DNA of 64,000 nucleotides from Octadecabacter sp. SW4 (GTDB lineage: Bacteria > Pseudomonadota > Alphaproteobacteria > Rhodobacterales > Rhodobacteraceae), in NCBI RefSeq assembly GCF_008065155.1, contig NZ_CP042819.1:682001-746000 (forward strand), read 5' to 3'. The position numbers were made by a program, and so were the translations under genes. The notes under the pieces were generated by a model. The model saw only the letters and a program-made list of their open reading frames with translations. It searched no databases and was not told the origin of the DNA. Positions 27,734 through 36,918 of this stretch are shown here, piece by piece (the stretch's first letter is position 1; every line of letters starts with the position of its first letter).

Positions 27734-28701
27734 GGAAAATCCCTCAGGGTTTGCGCGAAAAGCGCGGGGTCAACATTGCCGCCGGTGGCCACCGCGATCA
27801 CGGTGTCGCTGGTGATCTGGTCGGGGTGGTAAAGTGCGGCGGCCAATGCCACGGCCCCGCCCGGTTCCAGCACGAGACGCAGGTGGGTAAAGGCGGCCAC
27901 CATGGCGCGCTGGGCCTCGGCTTCGGTGACGACCAGCCCGGTGCCGCAAAGGCGCCGCATGATCGGAAAGGTCAGATCGCCGGGGCGCGGGGTGATGATG
28001 GCATCACACAGTGACCCGTCGCGGCGGTTGTTGGTCTGGATTGCGCCCGCGGCCAGTGAGCGGGTCACATCATCGAACCCTTCGGGTTCGACGGGGCGCA
28101 CGGTCATCTCCGGCGCGTCCGCTTCCAGTGCCAGCGCGATGCCAGATGTCAGCCCGCCGCCACCGCAGCAGACCAGAACCTCGGCCCGGGTGATCCCCAG
28201 CGCGGTCGCATCTGCGGCGATTTCCAATCCTGCCGTGCCTTGGCCAGAGATCACCTGCGGATCGTCGAATGGTTTGATCAGGGTCAATCCGCGATCCTGC
28301 GCGATCTGGGCACCAAGGGCGTCGCGGTCGTCGCGCGCGCGGTCATACAGCACGACTTCGGCATCCAGCGCGCGGGTGTTGGCGATTTTGACGGCGGGGG
28401 CGTCGGCGGGCATGACAATCAGGCAGGGCGCGCCGAAATCACGCGCCGCCAGCGCGACCCCCTGCGCGTGATTACCCGATGAAAAGGCGATAACCCCCGC
28501 TGCACGCTGCGCCGGGGTCAGTGCCGAAACAGCCGCGCGCCCACCGCGAAATTTGAAGCTGCCGGTATGTTGCAAGCACTCTGCCTTGATCAGGACGCGC
28601 CGTCCGGCGATGGCATCCAGCGCGGGCGCGGACAGCAGCGGTGTGTGGCGCGCGTGACCGTGCAGGCGGGTCGCGGCGGCGCGGATCATGCCGATATTCA
28701 T
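27730..28701 (-). CDS. PLP-dependent threonine/serine dehydratase-like enzyme
   Basis: The 323-residue fold-type II PLP enzyme has the Schiff-base lysine in HTGSFKFRGG, the phosphate-binding GGGGLTSG loop, SSGNHAQGVALAA, and a C-terminal EPGGAVALAA segment. This suggests L-threonine or L-serine deamination to a 2-oxo acid and ammonia; related enzymes include 3-hydroxyaspartate dehydratase and serine racemase. It lacks the C-terminal ACT regulatory domain of biosynthetic IlvA, so it is a catabolic-size enzyme. The ATG at 28701 is chosen because it overlaps the preceding stop as ATGA and has GGAAAG upstream. Confidence 0.83.
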   Translation of the reverse strand: MNIGMIRAAATRLHGHARHTPLLSAPALDAIAGRRVLIKAECLQHTGSFKFRGGRAAVSALTPAQRAAGVIAFSSGNHAQGVALAARDFGAPCLIVMPADAPAVKIANTRALDAEVVLYDRARDDRDALGAQIAQDRGLTLIKPFDDPQVISGQGTAGLEIAADATALGITRAEVLVCCGGGGLTSGIALALEADAPEMTVRPVEPEGFDDVTRSLAAGAIQTNNRRDGSLCDAIITPRPGDLTFPIMRRLCGTGLVVTEAEAQRAMVAAFTHLRLVLEPGGAVALAAALYHPDQITSDTVIAVATGGNVDPALFAQTLRDFP

Positions 28702-29516
28702 AGGTGCGCTTTCCATTGCATCAGCGCATCCAGCGCCACAGGTTCATCCAGAAACGGGACATGGCCGCGATCCGGCACGTCGGCAAAGATCATGTCGGGG
28801 CGGCGGCGCTGCATTTCAGCCGCCGTTTCGGGCGTCAGCAGGTCAGAATTGGCCCCGCGGATCAACGCCAGCGGCAAGCCACCCAGTGCGTCAAACAGTG
28901 GCCAAAGGTCGGGCGCGGGCTGTGCGCCGGCCGCCAGCACCGCGTCACGCAGTTTCGGATCATAGCGAATGACAAGGCCGTCTGGCGTTTGTTCGTAGTG
29001 GTTTTCCACCTCTGCAAGCCAGCGTTCGATCGGCACATTTTTGAACTGCACCCAGCTGCGCGCGCGAAATTCCGCGGCTTCCGCATATGTCGCCTGCGCG
29101 GGGTTTTTGCCGATGTAGTTGCGGATCACTTTCAGGCCCTGTTCGGACAAATCCGGCCCGATGTCATTCAGCGCGACTGCGGTCAGGCGATCCTTGGCCG
29201 TGGCGGCGATCACCATCGCGATCAGCCCGCCGCGTGAGGTGCCAAGGATGGCTGCCTTGTCCAGCCCCAGATGATCCATCAGCGCCAGCGTATCCTGCGC
29301 CTCTTGCGGGATCGCATAGGTGGCGGGCTCGGCCCAATCGGACTGACCGCGCCCGCGATAATCAGGCCGGATCAGGCGCAGGTCGGGCAGATGTGGGGCC
29401 ACATGATCGAAATCCGCGCCGTTGCGGGTCAGCCCCGCAAGGCAAAGCACAGGCGCGCCCGTTCCCTGGTCGGTAAAGTGCAGGCGCGTGCCGTCGGCGG
29501 TGGTGAAATACGGCAT
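28698..29516 (-). CDS. Alpha/beta hydrolase
   Basis: The 272-residue hydrolase has the canonical order: oxyanion region CLAGLTRNGADF, RPDYRGRGQSD, nucleophile Ser in GTSRGG, acid in GANSDLLTP, and His in DRGHVPFLDEP. A helical cap occupies about residues 130-190. Its relatives are annotated as generic alpha/beta-fold hydrolases. Its ATG overlaps the HAD dehalogenase stop by one base and its stop overlaps the PLP lyase start by 4 bp, so it is the second gene of a coupled operon. The substrate is unknown; coupling with a dehalogenase is suggestive of xenobiotic or halo-ester use but is not evidence for it. Confidence 0.78.
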   Translation of the reverse strand: MPYFTTADGTRLHFTDQGTGAPVLCLAGLTRNGADFDHVAPHLPDLRLIRPDYRGRGQSDWAEPATYAIPQEAQDTLALMDHLGLDKAAILGTSRGGLIAMVIAATAKDRLTAVALNDIGPDLSEQGLKVIRNYIGKNPAQATYAEAAEFRARSWVQFKNVPIERWLAEVENHYEQTPDGLVIRYDPKLRDAVLAAGAQPAPDLWPLFDALGGLPLALIRGANSDLLTPETAAEMQRRRPDMIFADVPDRGHVPFLDEPVALDALMQWKAHL

Positions 29517-30193
29517 CAGCACAGCCCCTTGATGGCGGTCAGGTCTGTCACGATATGGTGCGGCGCAGCGTAAAGACGATCGACGGGCGCGTCTGCGCGA
29601 TTGACCCAGGCTGTCTGAAAGCCGTAGCCCGCCGCCCCCGCCGCGTCCCATCCGTTGGAGCTGACGAACAAAACCTCGTCGCGCGCGCAGCCCATCCGCG
29701 CGCCGACCATGTCGTAAACGCGCGCGTGGGGTTTGAACACGCCGACATCCTCGACCGACAGGCGCGCAACCAGAAATTCGCCAATGCCCGCCGACTCCAC
29801 CGCCGCCTGCAACATCTCGGGCGATCCGTTGGACAGGATGGCACAGCGCATCCCGCGCGCCGTCAGGTCGGCCAGAACATGGGGCACTTCGCCGTAAGCG
29901 GGCAATTCCCAATAAAGCGCCAACAGCCTTTCGCGCGTTTCCCTGTCGTCCAGCCCAGCGGCATCCAGCGCCCAATCCAGCCCGTCCTGCGTGACTTGCC
30001 AGAAATCGCAGTGCCGATCTGCAACCGCGCGTAACCATGTGTATTCCAACTGCTTTTGCCGCCAGTCCCGCGCGATCTGCGGCCAGACCTGTGCCAGTTT
30101 TTCGCGCCCCTTTTCAGCCGCTGCAATCCGCGCGGCCCCGGCCACATCAAACAGGGTGCCATAGGCGTCAAAAATGCAGGTGGTGATGGGCAT
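29516..30193 (-). CDS. Haloacid dehalogenase, type II (L-2-haloacid dehalogenase-like)
   Basis: The 225-residue HAD enzyme has the type II dehalogenase pattern: nucleophile in FDAYGTLFDV (with the diagnostic Thr), Ser in LSNGSPEML, Lys and Tyr in VFKPHARVYDMV, and the SSNGWDAAGAAGYGF segment holding Ser, Asn and Asp of the active site. Such enzymes convert L-2-haloalkanoates to D-2-hydroxyacids. The residues diagnostic for dehalogenation rather than phosphatase activity are kept, so activity is plausible. GGAGGACGCG precedes the ATG at 30193. It is the first gene of the four-gene operon running to 26531. Confidence 0.85.
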   Translation of the reverse strand: MPITTCIFDAYGTLFDVAGAARIAAAEKGREKLAQVWPQIARDWRQKQLEYTWLRAVADRHCDFWQVTQDGLDWALDAAGLDDRETRERLLALYWELPAYGEVPHVLADLTARGMRCAILSNGSPEMLQAAVESAGIGEFLVARLSVEDVGVFKPHARVYDMVGARMGCARDEVLFVSSNGWDAAGAAGYGFQTAWVNRADAPVDRLYAAPHHIVTDLTAIKGLC

Positions 30194-30365
30194 CGCGTCC
30201 TCCGGTTTTGGTGCAAAGACTGGCACGGTGCGCGCGCCAGCGAAAGGGGCGGCGGGCATCGGTTTGCAATCAAGTGCTGCGCAGACTACCTAAATGCCAT
30301 CGCAAACGGGAACCTGCGCGCCGCGCGGCCCCGAAATTCACCCCTTCCAACTCCAAAGAGGCTCC

Positions 30366-30800
30366 ATGACAGAGGTCAAGAACGGCGACACCGTGCGCAT
30401 CCATTACACGGGCACACTTACCAATGGCGAAACTTTCGACAGCTCGGCGGGCCGTGATCCGTTGGAATTCGTGGTCGGTTCGGGGCAGATCATTCCCGGC
30501 CTTGACGCCGCGATCCCGGGCATGACCGTGGGCGACAAAAAGTCGGTCGATGTGGCCTGCGCCGATGCTTACGGCGAAACCAACCCCGAAGCACGCCAGG
30601 CCGTGCCGCGCAGCGAAATCCCTGCCGACATTCCGGTCGAAGCCGGCTTGCAGTTGCAGATGCAGACACCGCAGGGGCAGGTCGTGCCGGTCACCGTCGC
30701 CGAAGTGACCGAAACCGAAGTGGTGCTGGACGCCAACCACCCGCTTGCGGGCAAAGATCTGAATTTTGCCATTGAAGTGGTTGGCATCGACGCGGCCTGA
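30366..30800 (+). CDS. FKBP-type peptidyl-prolyl isomerase, SlyD-like
   Basis: The 144-residue protein has the SlyD fold: FKBP half-domain (GDTVRIHYTGTLTNGETFDSS, GSGQIIPGLDAAI) interrupted by an IF chaperone domain (about residues 70-125), and the closing NHPLAGKDLNFAIEV segment. It lacks the C-terminal histidine-rich metal-binding tail of E. coli SlyD. It would act as a cytoplasmic prolyl isomerase and folding chaperone. AAAGAGG precedes the ATG at 30366. It is a single gene, convergent with hrpB 4 bp away. Confidence 0.92.
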   Translation: MTEVKNGDTVRIHYTGTLTNGETFDSSAGRDPLEFVVGSGQIIPGLDAAIPGMTVGDKKSVDVACADAYGETNPEARQAVPRSEIPADIPVEAGLQLQMQTPQGQVVPVTVAEVTETEVVLDANHPLAGKDLNFAIEVVGIDAA

Positions 30801-30804
30801 TCCC

Positions 30805-33231
30805 TTACGTTCCGCGCGGTTTGGCCCGCAACGTCGGGTCAGCCTGCGTCGGGTCTTCGGGCCAGGGATGGCGCGGATATTTCCCGCGCATATCCTTGCG
30901 CACATCGTCGTATGACGTGGCCCAGAACCCCGGCAGGTCCATCGTGACCTGCACGGGGCGGCGGGCCGGTGACAGCAGTTCGACCCGCAAGGGCGTGGCA
31001 CCGATATGCGGGTGGCGGGTGACGCCGAACATCTCTTGAATACGCACGGAAATCGTTGGAAAATCAGGGGCATAATCAATCGCCACGTGGTTTCCCAACG
31101 GCGTGCGAAACTTGGCTGGTGCATCGCGATCCAGCCGCTGCATCTGGTCCCAGCCCAGCATCGCGCGCAGGGGCGGCAGCAGGTCGAACCTGCGCCAGTC
31201 CTCGGCGGTTTTGACGCCGGAAAGGTGGGGCAGCAGCCAGTCTTCAAGGCTGTCCATCAGCGCCTCATCCGACATATCGGGCAACCCGCCGCCGCCCTGC
31301 AACAACATCACCCGTGCGCGAAACAGCGCCGCAGCACCGCTGATCCGCAGGCCCAGGTCGCGCACACCGTCCAGCATGGCGCGCGCCACCTGTTCGGGGT
31401 CGGCGTCAGGCCAGGTGCGATCATCCAGCACCAGCGCGCCAAGGCTTTCCTGTTGCCGCGTCAATACGCGGCGATCACGGCGCGACCATATACAGACATC
31501 GCGCCATGCAATCCGATCCGCGAACAAATCGCGCAGTTCGCCCTCGCCAATCGGCAGGGCCAGCCGGATGCGCGCCTCGCGCCCGTCGCCGTCAAGATCG
31601 GTGGCGACAATCAGGCGCTGGCCTGCCAGCGGGTCGGCAGCGTCCAACACCGCACCCTTGCCGCCTGACAGGATATAACGCGGCGCATCGCCCGCGCGCC
31701 GCAACCCGATCCGGTCAGGATAGGCAAGGGCTGCGCAGGCGGCGGGGCTGAGGGGTTCACCCGTCGCAGGGGCCAGTTTGGCAAGGCGCTTGGCCTCTTG
31801 CCTGATTTGCTCAAGGGCGGCGCGGTTGACCTGTGTGTCCGGTTTTGCCTGTCCGGTGATCAGCCGCAGCCGCATCCCCAGATCGGCAGGTGCACCCCGC
31901 AGCGGGTCACGTGCCGCCATCAGAGCGGCGAGGGCTGCCGCGCTACGCCCGGCGCGCAATAGCATATGCCCAAGACGCGGATGCAGGGGCAGGGCGGCCA
32001 CCTTGCGCCCGTGCGCGGTGATCCCGCCGGTGCGGTCCAGCGCCCCCAGACCCACCAGCAGGTCGCGCGCATTGGCCAGCGCGCCTTCGGGTGGCGGCGT
32101 GAGAAAGGCCAGATCATCGGTCCCCCACAGCGCGAGTTCCAGCGCCAGTCCTGTCAGGTCTGCCGCTTCGATCTCGGCCGGGGGAAAGGCGGCGCGCGCG
32201 CCGTCCTCACCCTTGGTCCACAGCCGGTAACATACGCCTTGCGCCACGCGCCCCGCCCGGCCCGCACGCTGGGTTGCCTCGGCGCGGGTCACAGGTTCCG
32301 TCACAAGCCGCGACATGCCGCTGTTCGGGTCAAACCGCGCGCGGCGTGCCTGGCCCGCATCCACGACCACGCGGATGTCCTCGATCGTCAGCGAGGTTTC
32401 GGCGATCGACGTGGCAAGCACCACCTTGCGGCCCTTGTCCACGGGCGCGATCGCGGCGCGCTGGGCGGCAAAGGGCAGGGCGCCATACAGCGGGCGCAGG
32501 CTGCAATCTGCGGGCAGGCATTTGGCCAGCAGGCTTTCGACGCGCCTGATTTCACCCTCACCGGGCAGGAACACCAGAACGCCGCCGGTATTGTCGGCCA
32601 CGGCCTGTTGCACCAGATCGGCGGTCGCTGTTTCAAGGCGCGTGGTCTTGGGTGTCGGGCGATCTAGCCAGCGGGTTTCCACCGGGTAGCTGCGCCCTTG
32701 GGAGGTGATCATCGGCGCGTTACCCATCAGGTCGGCCACCGGCCCTGCGTCCAGTGTGGCGGACATGGCCAGCAAGATCAGATCGGGGCGCAGGGCATTG
32801 CGCACCTCAAGCGCGAGGGCGAGCCCCAGATCGCCATTCAGGGACCGTTCGTGAAATTCATCAAAGATCAGCGCGCCGATACCCGTCAGTTCCGGGTCGC
32901 TCTGGATCATGCGGGTCAGGATGCCCTCGGTCACGACCTCGATCCGCGTTTGCGCAGAAACCTTGCTGTCGCCCCGCATCCGGTAGCCGACACGCGCGCC
33001 AACCTTTTCCCCCAACTGCTGTGCCAGCCGGTCCGCGGCAGCGCGGGTCGCAAGGCGGCGCGGCTCCAGCATGACGATCCGCCCCTCGGTCAGCCCGGCA
33101 TCCAGCATTGCCAAGGGCACGCGGGTGGTTTTGCCTGCCCCCGGTGGGGCTTGCAGCACGGCCCGCCCGTGCGTGCGCAGGGCGGCGACCAGATCGGGCA
33201 GGACAACATCAATGGGCAGCGTTTCGACCAT
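30805..33231 (-). CDS. hrpB: ATP-dependent RNA helicase HrpB
   Basis: The 808-residue DEAH/RHA-type helicase has Walker A PGAGKTTRVP, motif II FDEFHERS, motif III MSATLD, motif VI QRAGRAGRVAQG, a helicase-associated domain and the HrpB-specific C-terminal domain with GATPLRVELLSPARRPVQ and DLPGFWATSYDDVRKDMRG. The cellular role of HrpB is poorly understood. The ATG at 33231 gives the normal start MVETLPID; a longer GTG start at 33285 has no ribosome site. It diverges from benE across about 85 bp. Confidence 0.95.
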   Translation of the reverse strand: MVETLPIDVVLPDLVAALRTHGRAVLQAPPGAGKTTRVPLAMLDAGLTEGRIVMLEPRRLATRAAADRLAQQLGEKVGARVGYRMRGDSKVSAQTRIEVVTEGILTRMIQSDPELTGIGALIFDEFHERSLNGDLGLALALEVRNALRPDLILLAMSATLDAGPVADLMGNAPMITSQGRSYPVETRWLDRPTPKTTRLETATADLVQQAVADNTGGVLVFLPGEGEIRRVESLLAKCLPADCSLRPLYGALPFAAQRAAIAPVDKGRKVVLATSIAETSLTIEDIRVVVDAGQARRARFDPNSGMSRLVTEPVTRAEATQRAGRAGRVAQGVCYRLWTKGEDGARAAFPPAEIEAADLTGLALELALWGTDDLAFLTPPPEGALANARDLLVGLGALDRTGGITAHGRKVAALPLHPRLGHMLLRAGRSAAALAALMAARDPLRGAPADLGMRLRLITGQAKPDTQVNRAALEQIRQEAKRLAKLAPATGEPLSPAACAALAYPDRIGLRRAGDAPRYILSGGKGAVLDAADPLAGQRLIVATDLDGDGREARIRLALPIGEGELRDLFADRIAWRDVCIWSRRDRRVLTRQQESLGALVLDDRTWPDADPEQVARAMLDGVRDLGLRISGAAALFRARVMLLQGGGGLPDMSDEALMDSLEDWLLPHLSGVKTAEDWRRFDLLPPLRAMLGWDQMQRLDRDAPAKFRTPLGNHVAIDYAPDFPTISVRIQEMFGVTRHPHIGATPLRVELLSPARRPVQVTMDLPGFWATSYDDVRKDMRGKYPRHPWPEDPTQADPTLRAKPRGT

Positions 33232-33316
33232 CCGTGTGTTGGACCCTGCACGCGCGGTCTTGTCAATCGCGGCGCATGCGACCACGATCCGCGCGAACCG
33301 GATCTGGGGATTGTTT

Positions 33317-34480
33317 GTGCGTGATATTTCGGCCTCGGCGGTGATGATGGGGCTGTTGGCCGCTTTTGTCGGCTACGCGGCGTCCTTTGCGATCGTGCTG
33401 GCGGGGCTGACGGCTGCGGGGGCGAGCGACGGTCAGGCCGCAACCGGCCTGTTTTTTGCGACCCTTGGCATGGGGATTTGCAGCATTTGGCTGCCTGCCA
33501 TCACACGTATTCCGGCGGCGGTGGCATGGTCGACACCCGGTGCAGCGTTTCTGGCCTCGAGTGTGCTCTTGCCCGGCGGGTTCGGCGAAGCTGTCGGCGC
33601 GATGACCCTTGCAGCCGCGCTGATCGTGCTCACGGGGATCGTGCCAGCCCTTGGGCGGGTGGTTGCGGCGATCCCCAAACCGATTGCCAGCGCGCTATTG
33701 GCGGGGGTTCTGTTGAAACTTTGTCTGGCACCTGCGGTCGGCCTTGGGGTCGCGCCCTGGCTGGTCTTGCCCGTGCTGGTCGCCTGGGTTCTGGGCATGG
33801 CTGTGCATCGGTTGGCAGCAATGCCTTTGGCGGTGGCCGCCTTTGTGGGTGTGTTGGTGGTGACGGTCGACGCGGGCGCGATGCCGCCGCTGGCCGCATT
33901 GTCCTTGCGGGAGTTTGCCCTCGTGCCGCCCGTATTCACCCTGCGCGCGTTCATATCTGTCGCGCTGCCGCTTTATCTGGTGACGATGGCGGGGCAGAAT
34001 ATCCCCGGTTTTGCGGTGCTGGAATTGAACGGTTATCCGGTCGTGCGCCAGTCGTTCCTGCGCAAAACCGGTCTGGCGAGCCTGCTGATCGCGCCCTTTG
34101 GTGCGATCCCTGTGAACATGTCGGCGATCACCGCCGCGATGATGAGTGGCGAGGATGCGGGCGCCGACCCCGCGCGCCGCTACTGGGCCGCGATTACATC
34201 CGGTGTGGTCTATATGGCGCTGGCGCTGGCCGCGGGGGCGATCACCACGCTGGCCGGACTGGCCCCGGCCGTGCTGATCACCGCCGTGGCGGGGCTGGCC
34301 CTGATCCCGGCACTTGTCGGATCACTGTCTGCCGCCTTTGCCGATAAATCCCAAACCGAAGCCCCCGCACTGACCTTTCTGATTGCCGCAAGCGGGATGA
34401 CCCTGCTGGGGGTCAGTGGCGCGTTCTGGGGCGTGCTGGCGGGGGTGTTGATCTGGACCGTGAAACGTCTGCGCCCCTAG
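33317..34480 (+). CDS. benE: Benzoate/H+ symporter, BenE family
   Basis: The 387-residue protein has twelve hydrophobic helices and BenE family features: SAVMMGLLAAFVGYAASFAIV near the start, WSTPGAAFL, LPLYLVTMAGQNIPGFAVL and the GAIPVNMSAITAAMMSGEDAGAD segment. It would import benzoate or a similar aromatic or organic acid with protons. GTG at 33317 is chosen because GGGGA lies 6 bases before it; TTG at 33311 is possible. No ben or cat degradation genes are nearby, so the true substrate is open. It is followed by meaB after 38 bp. Confidence 0.88.
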   Translation: MRDISASAVMMGLLAAFVGYAASFAIVLAGLTAAGASDGQAATGLFFATLGMGICSIWLPAITRIPAAVAWSTPGAAFLASSVLLPGGFGEAVGAMTLAAALIVLTGIVPALGRVVAAIPKPIASALLAGVLLKLCLAPAVGLGVAPWLVLPVLVAWVLGMAVHRLAAMPLAVAAFVGVLVVTVDAGAMPPLAALSLREFALVPPVFTLRAFISVALPLYLVTMAGQNIPGFAVLELNGYPVVRQSFLRKTGLASLLIAPFGAIPVNMSAITAAMMSGEDAGADPARRYWAAITSGVVYMALALAAGAITTLAGLAPAVLITAVAGLALIPALVGSLSAAFADKSQTEAPALTFLIAASGMTLLGVSGAFWGVLAGVLIWTVKRLRP

Positions 34481-34518
34481 ACATGGACACAGTCGCGCGC
34501 GATGTAAGGGGCATGACG

Positions 34519-35499
34519 ATGATTGATGATCTTGCTGAACGATTGCGCGCGGGCGAACGCCGCGCTCTGGCCCGCGCCATCACGCTGGTCGAAAGCGCAC
34601 GCGCCGACCATCGCGCGCAGGCGGCAGAGCTGTTGGCGGCGCTGGGGACCGCAAAACAGGCCTTGCGGATCGGACTTTCAGGCACACCGGGCGTTGGTAA
34701 ATCAACCTTTATCGAGGCATTCGGCCTGATGCTGACCGCGCAAGGCCTGCGCGTGGCGGTTTTGGCGGTGGATCCGTCAAGCGCACGCTCGGGGGGGTCG
34801 ATTCTTGGGGACAAGACGCGGATGGAGCGCCTGAGCCGCGATGAATTGGCCTTTATCCGCCCTTCGCCCAGCCAGACGCAACTGGGCGGCGTCGCGCGCC
34901 GCACCCGCGAGGCGGTGGCCCTGTGCGAAGCGGCCGGATTTGACGTGGTGCTGATCGAAACAGTGGGCGTGGGTCAGTCGGAAACCGTTGTCGCGGAAAT
35001 GTCGGACCTGTTCGTTTTGCTACTTGCGCCTGCGGGCGGCGACGAATTGCAGGGCGTCAAGCGCGGCATCATGGAGATTGCCGATTTGATTCTGGTGAAC
35101 AAGGCCGATGGCGAATTGAAATCGCAGGCCCTGCGCACCTGTGCCGATTACGCGGGCGCCCTGCGTCTGATGCGCAAACGCCCCGAAGACCCCGAAGGTT
35201 TCCCCAAGGCGATCGCCGTGTCGGCCCTGGAAACACAAGGGTTGGACGCGGCCTGGGGGGATATGCAAACGCTGATCAATTGGCGGCGCGACAATGGCAT
35301 ATGGGCGGCGCGGCGCAGGGATCAGGCCCGCTTTTGGTTCCACGAGGAAGTGCGCGTGCAATTGCTGGCACGGCTGCGCGATGATCCGGCGATGCGCGCC
35401 CGCCTTGAAGCGGCCGAAGCCGATGTTGCGGCGGGTCGCGTGCTGCCCTCGGTGGCGGCGGCGGGGGTGGTTGATCCGGCTTTCCCAGCCAAGACGTAA
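34519..35499 (+). CDS. meaB: Methylmalonyl-CoA mutase-associated GTPase MeaB
   Basis: The 326-residue G3E GTPase has P-loop SGTPGVGKST, VDPSSARSGGSILGDKTRM, the switch segment IETVGVGQSE and the NKADG base-recognition motif. MeaB protects and reloads adenosylcobalamin-dependent methylmalonyl-CoA (or ethylmalonyl-CoA) mutase. The start at 34519 has AAGGGG 7 bases upstream; ATG at 34513 is an alternative. The mutase gene is not in the window. Functionally this connects with prpE (propionyl-CoA formation) further downstream: propionyl-CoA is carboxylated and then isomerised by the mutase. Confidence 0.93.
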   Translation: MIDDLAERLRAGERRALARAITLVESARADHRAQAAELLAALGTAKQALRIGLSGTPGVGKSTFIEAFGLMLTAQGLRVAVLAVDPSSARSGGSILGDKTRMERLSRDELAFIRPSPSQTQLGGVARRTREAVALCEAAGFDVVLIETVGVGQSETVVAEMSDLFVLLLAPAGGDELQGVKRGIMEIADLILVNKADGELKSQALRTCADYAGALRLMRKRPEDPEGFPKAIAVSALETQGLDAAWGDMQTLINWRRDNGIWAARRRDQARFWFHEEVRVQLLARLRDDPAMRARLEAAEADVAAGRVLPSVAAAGVVDPAFPAKT

Positions 35500-35678
35500 A
35501 GGCAATTCACTTTGCGCGCGGATTCCGGCAAAACACGCGCCATGCGGGTTGACGGGCACACGGAATCCTCGTAACTCCCGCGAACCGAATTCACGACCCT
35601 GCCACATCGGGAGGGTCAAAGCCGTTTGAAACGGGGACGCGGGCCGATCCGCGCTACCGAAAGACAAGGATACGAGAT

Positions 35679-35966
35679 ATGTCGCGCCGTTGCGAATTGA
35701 CCGGAAAAGGGCCGATGTCTGGCAACAATGTCAGCCACGCCAAGAACAGAACCCGCCGCCGCTTTTTGCCGAACCTGCAGGAAGTGTCGCTGATGTCGGA
35801 TGTTTTGGGCCGCACGTTCAAGCTGCGTATCTCGAACGCGGCGCTGCGCACGGTTGATCACCGTGGTGGTCTGGATGCGTTCATGGCCAAAGCCAAGGAC
35901 GCCGAACTGTCCGCCGATGCCCTGAAAATCAAGAAAGACATCGCCAAGGCACAGGCCGCCGCCTGA
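35679..35966 (+). CDS. rpmB: 50S ribosomal protein L28
   Basis: The 95-residue basic protein matches alphaproteobacterial L28: [45 protein letters not shown] and the helical tail. Two of the zinc-type cysteines found in some bacteria are absent (only Cys5), as in other C-minus L28 proteins. It binds 23S rRNA in the large subunit. It stands alone in its own unit, with 179 bp upstream and a hairpin terminator downstream, and no rpmG neighbour. ACAAGGATACGAG precedes the ATG. Confidence 0.97.
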   Translation: MSRRCELTGKGPMSGNNVSHAKNRTRRRFLPNLQEVSLMSDVLGRTFKLRISNAALRTVDHRGGLDAFMAKAKDAELSADALKIKKDIAKAQAAA

Positions 35967-35987
35967 TCCCTTGCAGATGTGTTTTCC

Positions 35988-36016
35988 GGCCCGATGGTTC
36001 GCCCGTCGGGCCTTTT
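35988..36016 (+). terminator. Rho-independent terminator of rpmB
   Basis: GGCCCGATGG pairs with CCCGTCGGGCC (one bulged base) around a TTCG tetraloop, followed by TTTT, 22 bp after the rpmB stop. Confidence 0.85.
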
Positions 36017-36057
36017 GCGTTGCCGTGTTTGCGCAGCGTCCGGTCTGAACGTGACTT

Positions 36058-36714
36058 TCAGTGTTCGCCGCGCTCCAGCCCCGCCATGTAGTCTGGCAAT
36101 GTGACCGACCCACCCTCCTGATCAGTCCGGGCGCGTTCGGCTGCCGAGAGGTCGTCTTGCAGATAATCAAGCCGCTTCCATTTGGGGCGGGGGGCCGTGC
36201 CGTCCGGCTGGGGGACAAACCGCGAGTGTTCCTGAAGCGTCATGCGGTGCACGTAGCGGGGGCAGTTGTCAAAGACGTTGTCCAGTGTCACATGCACCAT
36301 GAATTGCGCGCCGGGATACTGGCCCAGCAAATCATCATTATGCGATATTCGGGCTTTGCCATGAAGCCGTAGCCGGTTCGGCTTTTCAAAATTGATGAAC
36401 AACAGACCGACTTTGCCATTTTCCGCGATATTCCCGCAGGAATAATACATGCCGTTCCCGTCGTAATTCGGAAAAGCTAGCTCACTTTCGCTCAGCACTC
36501 GCACGAAGCCCGGCAAGCCCCCCTTGTAGGACACCGTTGGCTGCCCGTCCGGGTCGATTGTCGATAAAAAGAACATCGAAGCCTCGGCAACGAACTTTCG
36601 GGCATGTTCGTCAAGCGTGTCCATGAGATCTTCGGCTTCAACCCTGTCAGCGAGCCGACGCGTTTCGAATTGATCCTGAAGGGCGCGGTGGGGCTCTTGA
36701 AAAATTCTACTCAT
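36058..36714 (-). CDS. Pyridoxamine 5'-phosphate oxidase-fold (FMN-binding) protein
   Basis: The 218-residue protein has the split-barrel PNPOx fold: FFLSTIDPDGQPTVSYKGGLPGFV, GNGMYYSCGNIAENGKVGLLFINF, RLRLHGKARI and a C-terminal HRMTLQEHSRFVPQ. These are features of general stress or flavin-reductase-like family members rather than true PdxH, which has a different C-terminal pattern. It probably binds FMN or F420-like cofactors; the activity is unknown. GAGGACC precedes the ATG at 36714. A 198-bp stretch upstream shows no gene. Confidence 0.75.
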   Translation of the reverse strand: MSRIFQEPHRALQDQFETRRLADRVEAEDLMDTLDEHARKFVAEASMFFLSTIDPDGQPTVSYKGGLPGFVRVLSESELAFPNYDGNGMYYSCGNIAENGKVGLLFINFEKPNRLRLHGKARISHNDDLLGQYPGAQFMVHVTLDNVFDNCPRYVHRMTLQEHSRFVPQPDGTAPRPKWKRLDYLQDDLSAAERARTDQEGGSVTLPDYMAGLERGEH

Positions 36715-36918
36715 AGGCTGGTCCTCTGCGATAGAATGCATGTCTGCGCGACGGCGAACGAAGTTCATGGCCAATTGTGCGGGCTATGCGAAGCAACCCT
36801 TGGGATCGCTTCTGAAGCTGGCAGAAGCATGAACCGGATCACGGTCCGAGGCAATCGCGTGGTTCTTCACCAACCTTTGTCGGGCACGTCGCACCCCGCG
36901 CCAGTCCCGTAGTTGCGG

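Noticed and set aside
26561..27832. 423-codon frame opposite the EEP nuclease gene
   Set aside because: Mirror of a well-supported gene; histidine- and arginine-rich translation without motifs.
36721..36918. Gene-sized gap upstream of the PNPOx-fold gene
   Set aside because: The frames crossing it have no ribosome site or recognisable protein pattern, and no structured RNA was apparent.
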